A stretch of 64,000 nucleotides of DNA from Albula goreensis (taxonomy: Eukaryota; Chordata; Actinopteri; Albuliformes; Albulidae), in NCBI GenBank assembly GCA_022829145.1, contig CM040758.1:8044128-8108127 (forward strand), written 5' to 3'. The translations under genes and the position numbers were made by a program. The notes under the pieces are model-generated. The model did no database searches. It was not told the origin of the DNA and saw nothing but the letters and a program-made list of their open reading frames with translations. Shown here one piece after another: positions 33,481 through 45,960 of the stretch; the stretch's first letter is position 1; each line of letters begins with the position of its first letter.

Positions 33481-35060
33481 GAAAAAGGAAACAGTTCATG
33501 AAAGAGAGACAAGTTCTCATCCTGTTTTTACAGGATTCTGCCATCTCTGATATGACTTTTGTAAGTAATATATTCAGAAAAGAATACATCAACATGTAAC
33601 CGAAAAAATAGCTTGGCTGGGTGCAGGAATCACAAAACAATTACTGTTAGAGGAAAAGCAATGGCAGTCTGACAAGTTCTGGGATATTTTTCATGATTTG
33701 CTTGAATTAAAAACAATGTGCTGTACAGCAAAAACAAACCAAAACAAACAATACAATTCTCTCTGGAAAATGAATCAATCCTTTATTGTGAAACCAAGTC
33801 AGCCATTATGAAGCCAGTTTATTCATATGGTTTCAAAATCATGACTGTCTTTGAATTACAGAGTAAACTAAGCCGTAAACCTCTAATTTAGGGTTTTCAA
33901 GGACTGATAGCATATTATTTACAAATACGTCACTATTAAGGCACAGCGTAGCCCTCCTCCAGCAGGGGAATCTTCAAACCCAAAAGGCATGCATGAATTG
34001 AGAAAATCAATTCAAACTGCAACGTCTGAAGTCAACATTATTGTTCCGTGCAAATTAAAAAAGTGCAGATAGGGAGTGGGTAAGGAGTAAGACTCGGGAG
34101 CGAAAATAACATAAGAAATCACACAGGTTACCAGAAGGGCAAAAGATTCAGACGCTTGATGGGTTTAAGTAAAGCGGGGATTTCCTAGCTTTGATCAGGA
34201 GGATCCCGCCTGACAGGGGATCAGCAGGTCAGTGATATGATCATTGTTGGGCGCTCATATCCAGAACCCTCAAACATGCTGTTTGCAGGAGCCATTTAAC
34301 ACACCAGTATATACAACTACAAATCACAAACAGTCTACATCAGACATGAATTTAGTACACATATTGAATGTTAAATACATAGATATATTATGCACTGAAT
34401 GCATTAATATTGAATCCATTGCAATGGTTTTAATATCCACATGGATGTAAATCAGAAAATGGTTTATTACATCTGAAATGTAAAAACATTTCATGTGTAA
34501 AAGACCCAACTATAAGAAACATATTATTCAAATGTGAAATATTGTTTTAAAATCAGTTTTTGTTCAGGTCTCAGGACCAGCTGGGACTGGTCCCAGAACC
34601 CGGTCTGAAATTGTGAATTATATCACAGATGGCAATAAAGTATGTAATATCATTAGATGACAATAAAATATAAGAGCATTCCAAGTACACAACATGTCCA
34701 TGATCTATTACAATTCAGCATAAAAAAAAATCATAAATTATGTCTTGTGTTCTATTCTTCATTGTGCAAGTGTTATCGTTAATAGTGATATTGGATGGTG
34801 TAATTCTGATAACTAATATTCATGCATTTGGTAATTAGGCTGACACTTATTCAGAATGACTTCTGTAGGAAATGTACCTTGATACAGTGTATGAATTATA
34901 TGAGCAACAACTGCAGTTTTAGAGCAACCAGAATGACAGTCATCAAGGTATTAAAGCTATAATTCAAAACATCCATAAACTTCACATAATTAGACTGAAG
35001 TGTATGAATATTGAACAATGCATTGTACATAATAAATTAAAATCACTAAATTGGAGTAAA
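33480..35060. other. AT-rich intergenic sequence, nothing recognised
   Basis: This is unique AT-rich sequence. An imperfect palindrome, GGACCAG-ctggga-CTGGTCC, lies near 34,573-34,593. No gene or element is recognised. Confidence 0.5.
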
Positions 35061-35850
35061 GATATGTCATAATTAATAATCCCCAGCTTTGTGCTGCAGC
35101 TGTCAGTGTTGTGAAAAGGGGCTGTGTTTCTGTGCTGAGGTTGCCCCTGTGTAATCTCTGAAGGTGAGCTCTCCCAGGGGATGCCGAAGCAGATTTAGGG
35201 GTAACGTCTCACCCCCTTCCCCCCCCACCGGTCTCCGCCTGTGGGCCGCATAATTTCGCCATTTCTCACCAAGTGCTCAGTGCCACCCCATCACCCCACA
35301 ACACTCCCAGGGGGGACGCCTCTCCCCCCTCAGACCGCCATCTCCATGACGATGGTGCGCGGAGCATACTGTAATTTAATTTACAGCTCAGACTCCCCAA
35401 CCCTAACCCCCACCCCCACACACCCTGCGCTGGGGTCTGTCAGGGCTCACTCAGCTTGGAAACCATTGTGTAGCCCTCAGCCATTGACCAGCAAGGGAAT
35501 ATAAGCGTCCTTGTAAATCTAGCTGTCAGGGTAGAGGTTTTTTTTCGAGCTCACCCCCCATCCACCACCCCCTACCCACCGTGTGGAGTGTTTTGCATTC
35601 AGTGCGGGTGTATGGGGGGTTTGGGCTGAGAGAGACACCACAGGGCTGTCATCCCGCCCACCGCTGACTCGGGGCTGGTGAGGGCCTGAATTGGGCGGTA
35701 GAAGGTCCCCATTCAGCCAGAAGAATGGCTTTGTGAGAAGTGGGCGGAGCTGGCGGTGAACCGCGGTGTCATGGGAAAGATAAGCCTTTTTTTGTGGGGG
35801 GTGGAGGTGGGGGGGAGGGGGGCGGAGGTTGTGCTGATGAACTTGTCTCA
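35060..35850. other. C/G-rich intergenic sequence with G-quadruplex-prone tract
   Basis: Alternating C-rich and G-rich stretches give proline- and glycine-rich frames of 87-110 codons on both strands. None has a domain. The tract at 35,796-35,829 (GGGGGG-T-GGAGGT-GGGGGG-A-GGGGGG type) meets the quadruplex rule. Confidence 0.45.
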
Positions 35851-37085
35851 TGGCTGAATTTTCACATCTCTCCCACTCCCATGTTTATGAGAGCTGTCGT
35901 CAGGGTGAAGGGAAATTATGGGGTGTGGCACTGTGATTTTTACTACTCTGGTCTTCTCCTCAGGGCAGTCAGTACTGTCCATAACCCAGGCAAAAAGGTC
36001 ATTTATGATATTCATAGTTTTCTGTGGACTTATGGAATATTTCAAGGTTTATGTTTCTGTGAATGAGAGCCTTAGTGATTTGTGATTTCATTTAAAATGA
36101 TATGAAAATATTTATTTTGTTCATTTCATTGGGTTTTATGATGAGGAAGGGAAGGAGAGAGCAGGAGGACTTGTTTATGTTAGAATGTGTAAAAATCTAT
36201 TCATCATTGCTGCAGTGGCAACAGCATGAATGAAATGTTGTGTAAGGTTTTTTTGGTCTGCTTTAGCTGAAATTTAAATGGTGTTAATGGACAAAATTTC
36301 AGATTTTATTCCAATATTAGTGGTTAAATGCATGCATTTTTTCTATCATTGATTGTATTTCATATTATGAACAGTTTTGTTCTCTACTACTAAAGAGACT
36401 AAAAAGAACTAAAAGTCCACATGATGAGCAATGCAAATTGGCATAAACATTTAATAAAAAGGAATTACTGCCTGTCCATAAAACCTGAATAAAGACTGCC
36501 CATAGCTGCAAAGACAATTCAGCGTAAAATATGAAGTGACTAATATGAATTATCTGGACTCAAGCCTTGAACCTGCTGTCAATGCACTCCCAATCCCCAC
36601 CAGCAGGGGTCACTGCAGAGACACTTGTTTCCTTTTTATAAATAGAGTCCCGTTCTGTTTCCCCGTCTCAAATTATGTGAACTATTTAATACATACCTAT
36701 GCAACATGTACAGTTATATAAGAAATACAGTGTACACACTTAATAAATATGTACTATTTCATAAAGAGGCGGCAAGTTTATTGTATGACCCTTGGAAAAC
36801 CACATGAGTGAGACAAACATGAGTTTAATTTACGAATTGCCTGATCTCATTTTAACATTTTTAAAGTAGCTCTCAGCATCTGGCTCTTACCTGTGATTTT
36901 GGTGAAGGTAATCTATGCCAAAAGGAGGAATGCAAGCAATGTTTTTTCGATTCTATTTCAGGTTTGGCTGCCATCATTTCCATTTCACTACATTCTGTTA
37001 CATTTTAGCAAACTCTATTCATTCTGATAAATGTCATTACATGATAATGGACTCCATCACATGAGCCTGGAGCTGCACATTCACA
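35850..37085. other. Intergenic sequence with a CTCF-like site
   Basis: This is AT-rich unique sequence. CCACCAGCAGGGGTCAC at 36,597-36,613 resembles the core CTCF motif on the plus strand. No gene or repeat family is recognised. Confidence 0.4.
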
Positions 37086-37091
37086 CAGTCA

Positions 37092-37185
37092 CAATAATAA
37101 TAATCATCATAATAATGATCAATCCTAATAATCATAATATTAATAATGATGACACATTGAATAATAATAATCATCATCATATTTT
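37092..37185. repeat. Imperfect (AAT)/(ATC) trinucleotide-rich tract
   Basis: Runs of AAT and ATC/ATG trinucleotides are interspersed over about 90 bp, producing isoleucine and asparagine strings in translation. Confidence 0.85.
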
Positions 37186-37629
37186 AATCGTAAAAGGAAA
37201 ATCCAATGCAAAAACTACAACAACAACAATATATTTACTGTGTGAAACACAGATCCTTCTCCATGTAGAAATAAGATATTGAACAGCCTGCTGACCTGTT
37301 TGCTGACCCGTTTGCGTGGAGGGTGTATGGTTTTACCCGTGTTAATCTTACGGAGTTCGTTAAGCAAACAGAGGCCCTCACGAGCTGCGGCAGGAGACAC
37401 GACTCTCATTGCTCAAGCTGGGCGCTGGAATCTCGCTGAGGAGTTGCAACACACACAATACCTCATTCATTGTTGATCCGATTTCAGTAGGGCTCTGTTT
37501 GACTTATCACTGTTTCAATCTATATGTCAAAACAGTTGCAAAACTGTGACGGGAATGAAAAGAGGCGATTGAGTTAACCTCTGATGCGTATCCATCTCTA
37601 CACTCTTTCACAATCAGCAGTGTTTCCCG
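37186..37629. other. Intergenic sequence, nothing recognised
   Basis: Short frames overlap on opposite strands without domains. Confidence 0.5.

Positions 37630-37658
<29 letters not shown>
37630..37658. repeat. (CT)n microsatellite
   Basis: An uninterrupted CT run of about 28 bp. Confidence 0.95.
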
Positions 37659-37659
<1 letters not shown>

Positions 37660-37660
<1 letters not shown>

Positions 37661-40555
37661 CTTCAATTGCTGAGCATTTGCGGTTAGTTTTTGTTTGTTA
37701 TGCTGGTGACAAGTTTATTGCCTACTATTCCATCCTGTATGCATTTCTCTTTGTGTGTATCAAATACAAGAGCATAAACACTATTTTTTTACCACTACTA
37801 AATAAGCAGACTGTTCTTAGAACATTAGAAATGATTTATCAACAAGAAAATGCTTTGAGTTAAAGTAATCACTGCAATCCTAATGTTAACTGCTCAGATT
37901 TTGAGTTGGCCTCCAGGGACTCTGTGTGTGGATAGCTTCAGGTGGCACTGGCTGGCAACACACTTTGAGGCAAAAACCGGAAGCAGGTTTGTCACTATGA
38001 CAATAGATTGAGCCAATCACAAAGATGCATTCTGCTGGCACTTTTTCCTGATACACGGCATGTGACACGTGTGAAGCAGTGAATGTGGTAAAAATCAGTT
38101 TGTTCTGCTAACTGTTAGGGACCCCCTGCTGCTGAGTACCCCGTGCCCCTGGGATTCTGGGGGTTTTCTGGGATTGAGACCCCCTCCTGCTGGTGAACAA
38201 CAACCCCCCCTGTCTCTCATAAAGAGTTCTGCACTACCCAGCTCACGAGCTCAGTCACACAATTACAAATCATTTAGAGGTAATTGGTTTACTCTCAGTC
38301 CTTTAACCTGTTAATGCTATAAAACAGCATGTTAAATCCAAACACATTATTGAGAAGTAATCAGTCAAAGTCTATTTTCATGACATTTTGGCCCAACCCA
38401 GTGTCACTACAAGATGTACATTAATTGTATTAATTATGCAAAATATGGAAATGAATGTTACAAAAGCACAGTGCTGACTTGCTGTACGAGCTGTGCTGTA
38501 CAGATTGAGAACGTCTCAGACTGGGATCCATTGTATGCAAGGGGCGTGTGCTGAACTACATTGTTCCACTAAGCAATTACGAGCAAACTGCTGGATCTCT
38601 GTGATACTTACTCATGTGTTTGATGTTGTACTTCGAGTTCCCACCAGGGAAAAGATCCTGCTTTGACCTGAAATTGTAGAGATCAATGGAGTTCATTGCA
38701 TAGCCCCTCGCATACAATATACGTTAACTCAAAACGTCAGCAGATTGTTAGATACTGTGCATCTGTACAATACGGTCCAAGGGGCACCATATTTTAAAAC
38801 AGCAAAAATCAAGTTACTGTATGTGTTTCATTGTGTTAAATGTATATTGCTCATTTCTTAGGGCACACAATGAGGTTTTAAGTGACACTGGGGCTGTGTT
38901 TATGGCAATGAATCAAAAGCCACAGTATTGAAGTGACAGGAGAGGTCCAGAATGTCACCAGAATGTCATAAAAATGCCCACTGTAATGGATTATTTGTCA
39001 GTCATACTTTGAATGTTATGTCAAAATTCTGTCCTCCAGAACATCTACTTATGTGCAGTCATTGTCACAGTCATTTTTGCCCCATTTTCACACAGAATGG
39101 GAATTAAGGCCCCTTTGAAATAGAACTTCAGGGCACGTAAGTGGTAATAAAAAATCAGGTAACAACATGTTACAGGAAAAAGTGTGTAATATCAGGTGAT
39201 ATTTGATATCACGGATATGAGAACATCTGTTTTTGTAAGCACTCACAAAGAGATAACAGCAAGTAACGGCATGTAACCATATCTCATCACATCAGCAAAC
39301 AACAAGTAACCAACTGTAAGACTTTAACAGCATGTATGGTATTTTGCAACAGACAGCAAATTAAGTTGATGCTACAGCATGCGAGCAGCATGTGAACTTT
39401 TCACAGGCTACATAAACGCAGAGTGGAATTCAAATGAACAATGCTTTCAGAATGGCACCGGACGCTGCCAATAACCACAGAATTGAAGTGGCGAGGTTAT
39501 TGTAAATTTCTATAAAATGAGGCCCTCGGAGACATTTGGGCGCCCTCGAAAAGATGCCCATGAGCGTCGGACAAAAACAACAAACCAATAGAGTGTAGAG
39601 GAGGAGATGAGAAGCCCAAAAGGGGGAAGCAGGGAAGCTGAAGAGTGTGAATTAGAGTGTAACCAATACTTAGCGCTAAGTACTTGGCAAAGTACACCCT
39701 GCCCCAGCCTGCTCAGTCTGCCTTACAGTAAGGGGAACAGCCAGGCAGCGGGGGGAAGAGAAAACAAACCTGACCCTTATAGAAAAGATCAAGTGCTTTG
39801 AGAGGGGATTGGTGGAGCAGGAGAAGGGGGGTGAAGGGGCATAGCCTGTCAGGAGGCGAAGCCTGCACCCCTCACTCTGGGATGTCTTCATCTGTGGGAA
39901 CGGGGAGGACTTGACGGGACAGCAAAGGGAAAGCCAGCGGGCCGTCTGACCGCGTCGCCAGGACAAAGGTCACAATTCAACTAACATTTGTCCTTTGCTG
40001 TGACTCACAATTAAGTGCAAGTTTTTTTTCCCTACAATAGACAGTTTGCCAATGTCAGAGGTCGCACAAATCATTTGATACATAATTCACACATACTTTG
40101 TTTATGAAGAAGAAAAATTTATTTGTGAGTCCAAGTTTAGGACAAATGTCGATTGAATCCCAGTAAAAATTATGGCTGAATTTTGATTACTTCTTAACCA
40201 GTGCCTTTAATAAACAATGAAACAGCTGACACTAACTTGGAGCCATCAAAAAGCTAATTTAATAAAACTCAGTATGTAGTGTTATCTGGGTAGGTGTAGC
40301 TGTAGTTTCATTGTCCAATGGAGAGTAAGAGCCAGTGCATGGGAGAAGCTGCTTTGTATGCTGTACCCCTATATGTGACTGCACAGTACAGATGGATTAT
40401 GTTCTGCATGCTTTCAGAAATACTGAAATAAAAATGCTCCCTTCTTGTTGTGAATTCAGGAGAATATACATATTAATATGCAGGTACATGATTGTAAAAC
40501 CTTGTGTCTTGGGTGAAGTGTGAGTAAAAGTATCTTTGTCCTGGTACGGGAGCCC
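37660..40555. other. Intergenic sequence, nothing recognised
   Basis: This is AT-rich unique sequence. Near 38,120-38,200 two ACCCCCT-CTGCTG words and duplicated TGGGATT words suggest a decayed short duplication. CCCCTCCTGCTGGTG at 38,181 is CTCF-like on the minus strand. A small inverted repeat (GTGATAT-ttg-ATATCAC) lies near 39,196. Frames at 39,500-39,966 overlap on both strands without domains. Confidence 0.45.
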
Positions 40556-40559
40556 CAGG

Positions 40560-40950
40560 CTGAGAGTGGATTGGTGTGAGTGTGTAGGCGGGGTTGAACA
40601 ATCGCTAACCTTCCAGCTGAAAGGAACCCAATCAGTTTCGACTCACAGCCCAGGGTGTGCAGTGATCACACTCCATTAAGCTTAGGGGTGTGTGACAGAC
40701 CGCGGAGGAGTCTCACCGAACGCCCTTCCTCTGACCCAATCAGATGGAGGTCCGACGCTCTCACTCAGCTCCTGCCTTTCACCCGTTCATTAAGGTCGGA
40801 CGTCCCTCTCCACGTTTCCCTGTTATTATGACTTTCACAGGCCGAGTCCCAGCTGAATGCCACGCTGCTCTCAGATGTTTAATTGAGCATAGACACGAGA
40901 GGGGAAAGCCATTAATACCCAAATTACTCCGATAAACTCTGAGTTACTCC
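40560..40950. promoter_or_regulatory. CNE-like block
   Basis: This high-complexity segment retains several CpGs and carries two CCAATCAG-type words (about 40,627 and 40,735), AGGTCGGACG, and TTTAATTGAGC. A 63-codon frame crosses it without a domain. It is an enhancer candidate by texture only. Confidence 0.28.
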
Positions 40951-42160
40951 CATAACAGCGGCACCACATGCTGTCTGTAAGAGAGCCGTGAAGATGCGGG
41001 AAAGCATGGTGGACCGAAGTGTCGAGCCCGAGCAGATCTCCTGTGCAGAGTCCAGTTGTGTGGCCCTGACAAACTCCTGGACTTTAGGAGTTATACATCT
41101 GGCTGAGATATCTTGGGCATGTCATATAATTGGCTGCAGCATTGTGTCAGTTGACCTATGGAAGCAGCATCAGCTATGGAATAAACAGACATGGCAGCAA
41201 CAGCCTGTGAGAAACAAGCAAGTACAAATGTGCACATGACAATAAAGAGTTTTGACTCTGCTAAAAAGATATATGTATATGTTTGTGTATACATATTTTT
41301 AGTAATAGTTTATTGGTTGGAAAACAAATGGAATATGGAGGAGATGTAGTGTACAGTAGAACAAAGGAAAGACACTCAGCACCATTATAGACAGTGATGA
41401 CAAGGATGGTGCCAAAATGGGGGAGATGAAGATGGAGGGCAAAAAGGATATTTTAATTTGACAGCTGATGACTGGTTTCTGTGGGGACAACCGCCTCCCA
41501 GCATCTCAAGGACAAAGATAAATGGGGGGTTGGGCTTTGTGTGATGGAGGCGGTGTGGTTATGGAGCCACTCTATCCTGGTTTCTGCATTTCCAGTGCAG
41601 CGTTTGTGCTAATGCTAGATTAGAATGTCTAGAGGACGGCTAACATGCGTGTAGAAAAGCTCAGAGCTGGGGGGTATGACCCCCACCACAGATTTTCAGA
41701 GATGGTGAACTGGTTGGCGGATGCCAGAGGACACACAGACGCACAGATTTCCGCATGTTCCGTGAATGTGCGTGTTGGTCTCGGACAGAAGGTGTGCTCT
41801 CCAGTTCTCTGCTGGGATTGAGGTGCTTCTGTCCCAAGATGCTTTTGACATTTGCACACATGGCTGTCTTGTACCTCTACCACACACATAGAGCAAGTAT
41901 TATAAACTGATTCTGTGCTGAATGCAATAACAGACTTTCAAATCAAAAACAGCTGCTTTAGGTACAGCGCCATTTTGAAAACTGCCTGTGTTGGAAAGAA
42001 ATGTAATGACAAACATTAAATAAGAGTACCAAGTTACTTTCACCTGAATTCCCCTGATTTAACACTAAGGTAATTCAAAATGTAATTTTTCATCTGGAAT
42101 ACAACTGGAGGATGGGTGAAAGCATTTGGTGTTGAGTAAGTTGTATAATTGAGGCTGAGG
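40950..42160. other. Intergenic sequence, nothing recognised
   Basis: Three minus-strand frames overlap at 41,629-41,896 in different registers, so at most one could be real, and none has a domain. Nothing else is recognised. Confidence 0.5.
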
Positions 42161-42164
42161 GGTT

Positions 42165-42340
42165 TTTTTTCAGTTAATATTCTGTTTGAAGTGATGTGAG
42201 TTGTATGTATTGGAAGCGGTGGTGGTCAGGGAAGTTGGGTTTGTGTTTAAGTTGTTGATAAGCTATCAGTGAGTTGTTATGAAATAAAATGGTGTAACGC
42301 TGTGACGCCATTCTCCTTGCAGATATGGAAGCGGAACGTC
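42165..42340 (-). mobile_element. Probable internal fragment of an L1-like LINE ORF2
   Basis: Read on the minus strand, two frames joined by a frameshift give ENGVTALHHF followed by SLIAYQQLKHKPNF and FQYIQLTSL. This resembles the short L1-family ORF2 segment where a leucine-rich helix precedes a YLQL-type motif, between the reverse transcriptase domain and the C-terminal zinc knuckle. It lies downstream of the C-terminal fragment at 42.7-43.26 kb in minus orientation, so it is either a second insertion or a rearranged piece. The identification rests on motif resemblance only. Confidence 0.4.
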
Positions 42341-42344
42341 TCGT

Positions 42345-42700
42345 TTGCAGAGTGACAAGACCGGAGCCTTGGGTGAGCGTGCGAGGCAACACTTCCCCAA
42401 CTCGGTCTGTTTCCCACCACGATTCGGGGAGGAAATGAAAGTTATTTCAGGAGGTACAGACCACACTAAGGCTTTTAAGTGCTCGACGAAAACATTTTAT
42501 TGTAACAGAATTGTTAATGTAATGATATGGAATTGAGATTCCGGAGATTGTAGAGAGGGGTTGGCAGACTCGGTGTGTTTTGGTTTGGAGCTCTGCAGCT
42601 TGCAGGTTGTTGATTCCCCAGCCCAAGGAACCAGAATATGAAGTCCAAGAGGGAGTAGGGAAGAGGATGGATTTGGAAATCGCAAAACATATATGAAATC
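42345..42700. other. Sequence between two LINE fragments
   Basis: Overlapping frames of 60-95 codons on both strands have no recognised domain. The stretch may include a LINE 3-prime untranslated region or unrelated sequence. Confidence 0.4.
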
Positions 42701-43260
42701 TTAACTAATTTCTTTGGCATTTGCTTTTTCAAAGTGCGTACAATCAAAACATTGCACGATACATACAATATTCTTACAGTATTCCCCCTCCCACCCAACC
42801 CAGTGCCAGCACCCTCTATAGAGAACCTACATACTATGTGAACAAGAATCTGAGAAGTGTTGTCAGTTTTATATTGATTTTATCAATTGCTTGTGTCCAC
42901 GTGTCCAAAGACCTCTACCCAGCTCTGCAATGAGCAATTCCACGTGCAGAATTTCACAAAGGGTGTCTGTCCAGTGTGTTATAGACAGGGGGTGTGGTGG
43001 TTTCTAGTGTACAGCCAATATATTCTTGGTAGCTGGAAGGTCTGCTAGCCATATGGATTTTTTTAGATCGACACCATCATTCAAAAGAAGTGTTTGAGGG
43101 CAGCAAGGAACACCATCCTGAATAATCTTAGATAGTGAGGAGCTAACCTGTTGCCAAAATGAGAAAACAGGTGTGCATTCCCAAAACATATGGAAAAAAT
43201 AACATATAGAATGTAGCTTTGACTGGTAGAGTAAAAACATTAGGGTGCTATGAGGCTAAC
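42700..43260 (-). mobile_element. L1/Tx1-like LINE, 3-prime end of ORF2 (decayed)
   Basis: The minus-strand frame from 43,240 encodes a C-terminal ORF2 signature of fish L1-type elements: FFHMFWECTPVFSFWQQV, then LLLNDGVDL, then LADLPATKNILAVH. A TAG stop at about 43,004 stands where the family normally has tryptophan. The same frame resumes with KPPHPL, HWTDTLCEILHVELLIAEL and ends near 42,885, followed by a 3-prime region ending near CTTTGAAAAAGCAAATG. It is a pseudogene fragment, truncated upstream by a stop near 43,258. This C-terminal cysteine/histidine region probably binds RNA in live elements. Confidence 0.75.
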
Positions 43261-44165
43261 TGAAGTTATAGTGTGAAACATACTGCAAAGTTTGAACTAC
43301 AATTACATACAATTGCAGTTACCCATGGTGGACTGCCATACAGTGTATTGTCTGATTGTAGTCTTTAAATATGGTTATTAAGTTTTAATGATAAGGTTTG
43401 TGGTCTTTAAATGAAATGCCATACCTTGTATGAAGTCTTGCATAAATAATTGTTTATTATAGTTATTATTATAATTGAGTGGCTGCGCATTTTGTATTAT
43501 AACAGAATATGATTTAAGATTTCATATGGGCAAACAACTTTATCTGCAAAAAGTTGATCTCGTCCCTTTAAGAGCTTTTGATATGGGAGGTGTGGTGGAC
43601 TGCTGATAGAGAGCTGTCCTCAAAAATCAGTTATGTTTGACAAATGTTTGACTCATCAACAAGCTGTCAGTGAAAGGTCAGAAAAGTCATTATTTAAAAT
43701 CTTTGAAAGTCTTTACATCCAATCTCCATGCTGTGGGGCCAGCATTAGTTTCTCTTTGTCTGTTTGTGGAAACGTTAAATTAATTGTATATGAACAGAGT
43801 TGATAAGCCAGCGTAATAGTGCGTATAACAGTATATTTAATTGAATGTACATATTACATGCATGTCTTTTACATTTGTCATACAATACATTTCAAGGCAG
43901 CAGAATGGAGAGGGAAAGGTTTTAACTTTAACAAGACCAAACCATGGGGTTTATCTTTGTGTCAGTTCCTAGAACTCATGAACTAAAAAGTCCTATTTTG
44001 TCCATTGGAGTGAAATAAGTAAAGGATGGCAAATCCGGTGAACGTGAGCGTATATGCTTGTTGACCAGTGTGGATCATGGTCCTGAAAAAAGGGCCAATG
44101 GAGGAGGAGAAAAGGGGCAAAGTGGGGCAGGCGGACCTTTCGCTTAGTCTCTGAATGGTCCCATG
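43260..44165. other. AT-rich intergenic sequence, nothing recognised
   Basis: No continuation of the LINE reading frame is recognised upstream of the fragment. No gene or RNA is seen. Confidence 0.5.
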
Positions 44166-44169
44166 CCAC

Positions 44170-44440
44170 TGGGGTTTAGGTGACCCCATAACTGTGGAGC
44201 AGGAGTCAATGGGCTAAGCCCGGGAGGTGGGGGTTCTGGCAGCACCGGCGTGTGAAAGATGACTCCGCCCGCCTCTATTGTACAGGCAACACTTGAATGA
44301 GCTCTGAGCGTAGGCTCCCCCGCGGTTCTTTACAACACAACGTCTTATTTAGTTTGCGTCAAGGTTCCATTTGTCAGTCAGGGGCGGATAATTGAGAAAC
44401 GTCTCTGTCACAGTCATTCTTGAGTATTGAGACATTCGCT
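44170..44440. promoter_or_regulatory. CNE-like block
   Basis: This CpG-retaining unique segment has a CTATTGT (SOX-type) core at 44,276, CACTTGA, and GGATAATTGAG. No frame is open across it. Regulatory role inferred. Confidence 0.28.
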
Positions 44441-45125
44441 ACATCTTTTACAAATTTGCATAATGATATTCACTTGGTTATTTTGATGTCTAAATTCAGA
44501 TGGTCAAACTATCAAAGTGAATTACAAAGTCTAATGTATAATATATTTATAAAGACTTCAGATTACATAAATGTACCTATTGTACACATTTGAAATGACA
44601 GAATAAAATAATTATCAAATGAATGTGAAATGCAGTCCCTAAAAGAGTGGTATTATTTTGGTTTAAGGCAAAAACTCCTTCTTATACTTTTAGCCCTCCG
44701 TAATATGGCATGCCGCACCGTAATGCAACAGTTTTTAATTTTTCCATATGGGATTATTAATGATTAATACCCATGAGATGTACTGTTATTTAATGTTTTT
44801 GTGCATGGTTACCAATCAAATTAGACATCAGGAAGTTCTCAATCAAAACCATGCAATGCTTATTTTCCTTAGGAATATTCATTTACTTACTTACTTTGCC
44901 CTTGCAAAATATACAATTCTTTTTTATGTTCTAACATGTAAAGTATTTGTGTTTACAGTACAGAGGTCATCTAAGCCAAACACTTGACCACATAATTATA
45001 AAAAATGCAGTTGAAAAAAATGACTTGCACCATATTCAAAATAAAGCATGATTACTAGTCTTTTCAGTGCATAAATGTATGGATCTGGTTGCTGTATATT
45101 AATGTGACATCTTACACACCGCGGT
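44440..45125. other. AT-rich intergenic sequence, nothing recognised
   Basis: A 79-codon frame at 44,748 is hydrophobic because of T-rich DNA and has no domain. Nothing else is recognised. Confidence 0.5.
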
Positions 45126-45129
45126 TTCA

Positions 45130-45245
45130 TTTGAGTATATGAATTCCTGTCATAGACACCCAGCCCTGTTAATTTGAGTATATGAATTCCTGCCTTGACA
45201 CCCAGCTCTGTTAATTTGAGTGTATGAATTCCTGCTCTGTTACTG
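45130..45245. repeat. 42-43-bp tandem repeat, about 2.7 copies
   Basis: TTTGAGTATATGAATTCCTG starts units at 45,130 and 45,173, and a TTTGAGTGTATG variant starts a third at 45,215. The copies are highly similar, so the duplication looks recent. Confidence 0.9.
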
Positions 45246-45955
45246 TAGAGAAGGAAAAATATCACGCTGAAAGATTAATGCTCCCTGGTAAATTGCATTT
45301 CAATATTTTGACCAGGTAGGTCTTGGCCAGGTTCATAACAAACACAAACCCTCACCTGTATAAACCCCTCAGGCCTTGTGTTCCCTCTCTGATTCGCCCC
45401 TTTCCCGGCCCCAGTGCTGACTCTTGGAAGTGCACATTACACGCCTTTTACACGCCCTTTTGACACAGAGCCCGGTGTGGAAATTGTAGTGACCCACATC
45501 TCTCTGCTGACAGCTTGGGCTAAAATGTGACTGCACCACAATCGCTGGAGCTCTCCTCACCGCTGAGAGGCTCCAAGGGAGACAGAGGGGGGAACGATAT
45601 TCTCATGTTAATAGTTAATCAGATCAATCGTATTTGAATAAATGTTGTGTTGTTGCTTGTAAAGAATGAAACCTCACTCTGCGAAAGGCTGGTATACCAA
45701 GCTCGATTCAGCACAAGTCATAATAATGTAAAAAGCTGACTGTTACAGTCACCAAAAGAAGAACCAGCAGCCTTTTGCAGACATTAAGCTCATGTTCTAA
45801 CCCTACTCATCTGAGGTAAGATTAAATTCTTCTGTCCCTTTCTTACCTGAAAGTGCTTCTCTTGTTTTCCATGTTTTGTTTCACGTTTTCCTAAGGTTCC
45901 TGTTTTGCCTCTAATTTTGCAGTTGCACACAGGCATTTAGGGCCTGCAGACTTCA
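45246..45955. other. Intergenic sequence, nothing recognised
   Basis: This is unique sequence with a GC-richer patch at 45,380-45,590 and no recognised gene or element. Confidence 0.5.
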
Positions 45956-45960
45956 CTGAA

